A stretch of DNA of 64,000 nucleotides from Cordilura impudica. Its lineage: Eukaryota > Arthropoda > Insecta > Diptera > Scathophagidae. The position numbers were made by a program, and so were the translations under genes. Shown here piece by piece: positions 59,286 through 64,000 of the stretch; positions within the stretch are counted from its first letter, which is position 1, and every line of letters begins with the position of its first letter. The notes beneath the pieces were generated by a model that was given only the letters and a program-made list of their open reading frames with translations, did not search any database and was not told the DNA's origin. The stretch covers positions 85,112,965-85,176,964 of the forward strand of contig OY821520.1 of NCBI GenBank assembly GCA_963682025.1, in the 5' to 3' direction.

Positions 59286-60515
59286 CTACTCTAAGTCTGC
59301 ATTGTTAATTTCTTCTAAACACACAGCGGAATTTGCAATATCTTCATCGTAAATGTATTCAGTATTACATACTTCTATTAGATTTTTATCTTCTGAATTG
59401 CCTAAAAAATCACTATCCGAATAAAATTCTTCTTTAATAGTAAGGTTGATTTGTTTTTCAGTGTTTTCTGATGATGTATGAGACTTTTCTTCTGGATGAT
59501 TGGCTGCAATGTTATTCGGTAAAAATGACTGAAATTGTACTTCTAAACTCGGTGATCTAGTACGTGTTTCGGGGTTTTCAACGTGAACCTTATGCTGACT
59601 TATTATCTCCAACTTCTTAATTTCAATTTCTATTATTTTATCGTATTTTTTTTCAAGATTTCCCAACCTGGTGTCAATATTATTTAGTTTCTTCACAATT
59701 TTTTCGAGAATAGTTTGTTCTACGTTGTTATTTTTAACAAGTATTTCTATTTTTGCACTTATGTTTTCTAACTTATCGTTTTCACACAATCTCTCTTCCA
59801 AGTTTTCGCATCGCTTTCTTTTAACACTAATTTCATTTTCTTTTAAATCTGTCCGTTTAACCTCGCTTTGATTGGAAGTCGTTGGCTGAGAGGACGCAGA
59901 AGTGATCGAAAATGCTCGAAATGAAGATGTTGAAGATTGGGAAGATGCACACTGTGAGGGTGGTGTAATAGTTTGCTGGACGCTAACTTTCTTTACGCCG
60001 AAACTTTTGGTATTGTTGATTCTGTCAATTGTTTTGTACAACCCGCTTACAAGAGCAATCTTCTCTTCCATACTGTTTAAAGCACATTGATTAAAGATGC
60101 CTCCATCTGGCTCCTGTACCTCAGTTTCATTGCCAGGAAGTTTACGTTTTATGTCGTTCTTCTGCAACCCTTTATTATTGTGAGCGATTTTGCGTCTTAT
60201 GTTATTCTTCCAATCGAGCCATGTCTAAATAATAATGTTAATAAAATAAAACCAAATACACCTTCTTTAACTTACTTTTTTCCAACTTGTGATATCTTTA
60301 ATAGGAGATCCAGCAAGGTTTAGCTCGTTCTTTAGTTTATTCCACAGTTCATCTTGAGCTTCCTTATTCTTTTTAACGAACCCCTGGGCAAGATCGGGAT
60401 GATCTTTCATAAATTTATAAAAAATTTGTTGCTGGTGGGCGTTCATGTGCTTTCTCCTACAAAAAAAATTTTTGAATAAGTATTTCAAATTTTGAAAAAG
60501 AATTGAACTTACATT
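59286..60515 (-). CDS. Myb/SANT-like DNA-binding protein with coiled coil, about 373 aa (3 exons)
   Basis: Probable nuclear regulator. Exons: the 5' exon ending 60513 (coding AT only), 60456-60276 and 60224-59286. Introns are 56 and 51 bp, GT..AG. Residues about 5-80 look like a zeste/MSANT domain: 'FMKDHPDLAQGF', then the helix tryptophans in 'DELWNKLKNEL', 'DITSWKK' and 'TWLDWKNNIRRK'. The middle is serine-rich (about 130-170). Heptad-like sequence 'LENISAKIEILVKNNNVEQT' and onward to about 265 suggests a coiled coil. The C-terminus is an acidic module with IKEEFYSDSD and NTEYIYDE, also found at the end of the zinc-finger gene at 63185. The first ATG is created by splicing (AT|G); otherwise ATG at 60446 (residue 5) would start. 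AATAAA lies at 59197-59192. Confidence 0.82.
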
Positions 60516-60529
60516 TTATTTGCAGTTAA

Positions 60530-61323
60530 TTTTAATTAATCAAAAACGATTTAAATAAATTACTTTATGCTTAGGTTTTACTTCTTTAAAACATATGTTG
60601 TGGTTTAGGGACTTGTGTTTTTTTTAGAAAAATGATGCCATATGGTTCGTATTTCATATTTCACATAAAAAATTCGTTTATTTTCACATAATAGTTTTTA
60701 TGTGAAAGTGATTTCTAGAACAGCGGTACATATATATTTATATCAACTTATCAGTCGTCACAAATTCCGTACATAATGGATTTGATTCCGTAGTTACCAA
60801 TATGCATGTTTTTTGTTTTGTTCGTTTTCACAATGTACGAAATAAAGAGGTGGCACCACTACACTTACGACATTTTTATTTATTTTGTCATTTATTAATT
60901 AGGGTTTCACAAGGGTTTCCTTTTGTAAAAAAATTATACGACAGTACAATGTTAGCAGGTATGTTTTTACGGTGTACTATGTGATCAGATTTTTTTTGTT
61001 TACTATTTAATCAGGTTTTGTTGTTTATTTCAAATATTTTTTGTGCGTTTCATGTAACTATTGTGGCAAAAATGGTAGAAATAAATAATAATAAAAATAT
61101 TAATAATAAAAAATAGAAGGAAATAATTACATTCAGGTAAGTTTTTGTGTAAACAACAATAATTTTGTTTTTATTCGATTTTTTTCATATTATACACTAT
61201 AAATATTGTATTATATATATGTATATAGTATGAATATACAACATACATATGTACCATTTGATGTCTTGTATTTCTTTACAACATACGACTTTAGTAAACC
61301 TTATGAATTCCCTAAATGATTAT
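60530..61323. other. Intergenic sequence upstream of the Myb/SANT gene
   Basis: AT-rich, with the likely promoter of the minus-strand gene. No clear core promoter motif. No gene was recognised. Confidence 0.4.
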
Positions 61324-61755
61324 GGCCCAATTTACACTTTGCCTTTTTATACTGCGTTGTTTCAATTTTCTTTTTAAGATGCAATGAAAACTCGTGCGCA
61401 ATTATACGGTGACTTTTTTACTGCAACTACGGTAATCTGTGGTAACTATTCTTGAATTTTTTGTTGTTATATATTCGCAACAATTAGAATAAAAACATAT
61501 GGAAACTTTTGAGAATAAATTCATATAATTTTTTTTTTTCAATTTTTTTCAAAATAATCTTTCACATTAAAACCAAAACACGAATAATACAACCTGACAA
61601 GAAAACGAGAGAGTGTAAAGAGAAATGAGAAAAAATCGTCTATTTCGTAAAATGATACTTTTTCTTCCTTGCTTGCTTCTCTACCACATTCGCCAGCAAA
61701 CATGAAACGCGTGAGTTCTCACGCAAGTTGAAAAGCCATTGTGTAAACAGGTGCC
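61324..61755. mobile_element. MITE-like element (GGCCCAATTTACAC ends)
   Basis: Left GGCCCAATTTACACTTTGCC against the inverse of the right end GTGTAAACAGGTGCC. The flanks TAT and TAA are similar but not identical. The ends resemble those of the element at 49282-50154, so they may be one family. Confidence 0.5.
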
Positions 61756-61959
61756 TAATAAAAAGTAAATTGATGTATTGTCATCTCCACCGTGTAACGT
61801 CATCTCTATCATATGTTCTTGTTTTCTCTCCAATAAGTTTCTTTTTGCAGCAAAGAGAAATTAAGTTGTTTTCCGAAGTGAGAGATGGAAAAAAATCTTT
61901 TTTTGCTGTGAAATTTTCATGAAATTCTGCCACGAAACTTGCATAGCATTCCTATTTGT

Positions 61960-62325
61960 TGCGAACGGGCAAGAGAAGCATGCGGGATAGAAAATATTTC
62001 ACGATTTCTGTTTTTCATGATTTCTTTTTTACATTTCTCTTTACACTCACTTTAAAATATTTAATATTTGTTTCGTATATATATTTATGTAGTAGCGAAT
62101 GAAGAACTAAAGATTTTCCAATAAATATCAAAAAATGTAAATGATTTTACTTAGCAGCTACAAAATAGAATTGAAAAAATTCCATATTCCCCCCGGGCAA
62201 AGTGAAATTTTTCATGTAATTTTTTCAATTCTCTGAGTTGTTAAGAAAAATCCTTTACACTGTGAATTTGTTTACAACTACATTTAATCGGAAAATCTTT
62301 AGTTGTTCATACGCTACTGTTTTTG
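61960..62325. repeat. Interspersed repeat with internal inverted repeat
   Basis: It shares sequence with 57340-57600. 'gtagcgaatgaagaactaaa' followed by 'gattttcc' (62092-62119) is inversely repeated near 62289-62318 as 'ggaaaatctttagttgttca' followed by 'tacgctac'. It could be a small foldback MITE. Confidence 0.5.
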
Positions 62326-63180
62326 TTACTGCATGAAATCACAGAATTGAAGTAAAAATTGACCGTCACTGTGAAATAAAAAATTTTTAAAAGTAATTTT
62401 TAATATAAATTATGTGGAACAATTAAAGAAGTAGCAATCTATAAGAAAGAAATATGTAAGTTATAGCTTAAATTGGTAATTCAAGTCTGCGAGTAAGCAC
62501 AATTTATACCAGGGATGAATATTAGTTTCTAAATGGTACTGGAACTTGACTAAAAGTGTACTTTTTAGAAATTTTTTATAAAAGTTATTTTGTAAAACAT
62601 TATTTTAAAAATATTTTTTGTTATAAAATGCCGGTTTCTTTTGTTTTATAAATTTCAAACTTTTATGCTTTTGGTTTCGGGCACACGCGTTCTGCGACTG
62701 GTATTAACAAAGCTCAGTCCAATTTCAGACTTCTATTCTTGATTTAACTGCGAAATAAATGAGAAGCGCTTTAGAGAAAATATTAATTCTGATAAATTTT
62801 ATATTAAATACTGAATGGGTCGTGGAGGTACTCTGATAATTTTGAAAGGGAAAACAATTCGAATAGTAAAGTACTAGGTTTGCAATCCGTGCTTCAAAAA
62901 GTCCACAGGCGCCTTATCGACCGAGAAATTTTTTTACGAATTAAATTTTAAAATATATATTTTTTACAATTCTATTCTTAACTTTTTTTTAAGTGAATAT
63001 TATTTAATTTGAAATAATATCAGTTGGACAGTATAGTTTATTAATTACTAAATGTCAATAAAAAATTATTTATAAAAATTCTCGAATTTTGTATTTGTTA
63101 GTAATAATGTTATCATATCAAACTGTCATTTGGAGTTTAATTGTTGACATTTTCTTCCCCAATAATCTGTGTTGGTTGGT
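62326..63180. other. Intergenic sequence downstream of the last zinc-finger gene
   Basis: Contains the probable polyadenylation signal AATAAA (minus strand, 63044-63039) of the gene at 63185. Nothing else was recognised. Confidence 0.5.
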
Positions 63181-63184
63181 AATC

Positions 63185-64000
63185 TCATGCCATGGACTCT
63201 TCCTCTAAACGCTCAGCGGAACATGCAATTTCTTCATCGTAAATGTATTCGGTTTTACATATTTCTATCAAATTTTTAACTTCCAAATCATCGAAAGAGT
63301 CACTATCCGAATAAAGTTCTTCTTTAATATCTAGTTTTTTAATGATTTGGTCTACTTTATTTTTTGATGATTTATTTACTTCAGATTGATTGGTTGAAGA
63401 CCTTTTTCTTGTATTAACTTTTGAAGAGTTCAAGTCATCCTCACTTTCTTCCGATGTTTCGTGTTCGTGTGTCTTTTGATGTCGGGTTAAATGGCGCATT
63501 TCTTTATACCTTTTTTCACATGACGAGCATGAGTAGGGACGTTTCCCTGCGCGTGTTCTTAAACGGCCTTTTAAAACACCATTCAATTTTTTTTCCAAGA
63601 TATGGAATTTTTGATGATTTGTTAAATCGCACTTTTCCTTATAAGCTTTTTTACACAATGTACACGGAAAGGGACGCTCTCCCGTGTGTACTCTTAGGTG
63701 ACGTTTCAAGTTGAAAATACGATCAAAACTCTTGGAACAATGTTCACAAACATGTTTTTTCATTGACATATCATTGCTTGATTTTGGACTTTCTTCAGCA
63801 TGTAACTTAAGGTGGCGTTTTAATTCATCGCTGTTAATAAATTCCATGGAACAAAATTCACAAACATATTTCTTTGGGGAATCTTCATGTTTCTCCATGT
63901 GATGTGACAAACAAATCATATTCGTCAGAAGCAAATTACAATCTCTGCATTTATAAGCTTTGGCAGTGGAATGTAACAGCTGGACATGTTTGGTAAGATC
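63185..64000 (-). CDS. C2H2 zinc-finger protein, C-terminal 271 aa (5' part beyond window)
   Basis: The reading frame is open from the window edge (64000) to TGA at 63185. It enters in the last half of a finger ('[10 protein letters not shown]', matching the finger half that begins an exon in the neighbouring genes). It continues with complete fingers '[20 protein letters not shown]', '[20 protein letters not shown]', '[20 protein letters not shown]', '[20 protein letters not shown]' and '[20 protein letters not shown]'. Between the last two, '[16 protein letters not shown]' looks like the remains of a deleted finger. The C-terminal tail carries [10 protein letters not shown] and [15 protein letters not shown], nearly identical to the end of the Myb/SANT gene 3 kb away. 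Probably a nuclear DNA-binding protein. The N-terminal domain is unknown. Confidence 0.88.
   Translation of the reverse strand, partial: DLTKHVQLLHSTAKAYKCRDCNLLLTNMICLSHHMEKHEDSPKKYVCEFCSMEFINSDELKRHLKLHAEESPKSSNDMSMKKHVCEHCSKSFDRIFNLKRHLRVHTGERPFPCTLCKKAYKEKCDLTNHQKFHILEKKLNGVLKGRLRTRAGKRPYSCSSCEKRYKEMRHLTRHQKTHEHETSEESEDDLNSSKVNTRKRSSTNQSEVNKSSKNKVDQIIKKLDIKEELYSDSDSFDDLEVKNLIEICKTEYIYDEEIACSAERLEEESMA

Overview
The window is nuclear DNA of a higher fly, most likely a calyptrate such as a blow fly or house-fly relative. It is strongly AT-rich, has short GT-AG introns of about 55-80 bp, and carries a ZAD (zf-AD) C2H2 gene, a lineage-expanded insect family. Its repeats (mariner, Tc1, hAT, Helitron, dipteran elements with GTCY-type microsatellite cores) also fit Diptera. 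I cannot name the species from sequence alone.

Positions 1-47,000 are essentially a gene desert made of nested transposable elements. In order they include: three GTCY-core interspersed repeats (1-3520), a decayed Tc1-like element (3658-4624), a 1.7 kb degenerate tandem block (5.8-7.5 kb), several copies of one Tc1-like DD34E family with terminal direct-repeat pairs (9.2-11.9, 15.1-16.1, 29.0-33.4, 37.0-41.4, 45.9-46.9 kb), one apparently intact mariner-like element (17183-18488), an internally deleted mariner (21360-22287), hAT remnants, Helitron remnants, LINE remnants, a tRNA-derived SINE (45005-45206) and a 737 bp foldback element with a perfect 10 bp target duplication (42842-43578). A 2.7 kb, nearly perfect (GAATT)n array sits at 30654-33361 inside one Tc1-like copy.

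Positions 47,100-64,000 hold a cluster of four host genes, all on the minus strand: a ZAD + five-finger C2H2 gene, a very large 27-finger C2H2 gene that looks like a fused tandem duplication, a Myb/SANT-like gene with a coiled coil, and a C2H2 gene that runs off the window end. They look like nuclear DNA-binding proteins. Zinc-finger exons are interrupted at the same place inside the first finger. An acidic module with an IKEE (SUMO-consensus-like) core and a [12 protein letters not shown] core is shared between the zinc-finger genes and the Myb/SANT gene, which suggests local duplication and exon exchange. Spaces between these genes hold MITEs and a Helitron-like insertion.

Nothing here is a bacterial-style defence or operon system. 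The most noteworthy signals are the giant pentanucleotide array and its possible origin, the shared C-terminal module in the gene cluster, the foldback element, and the internally provable (empty-site) Helitron-like and TAA-target MITE insertions.
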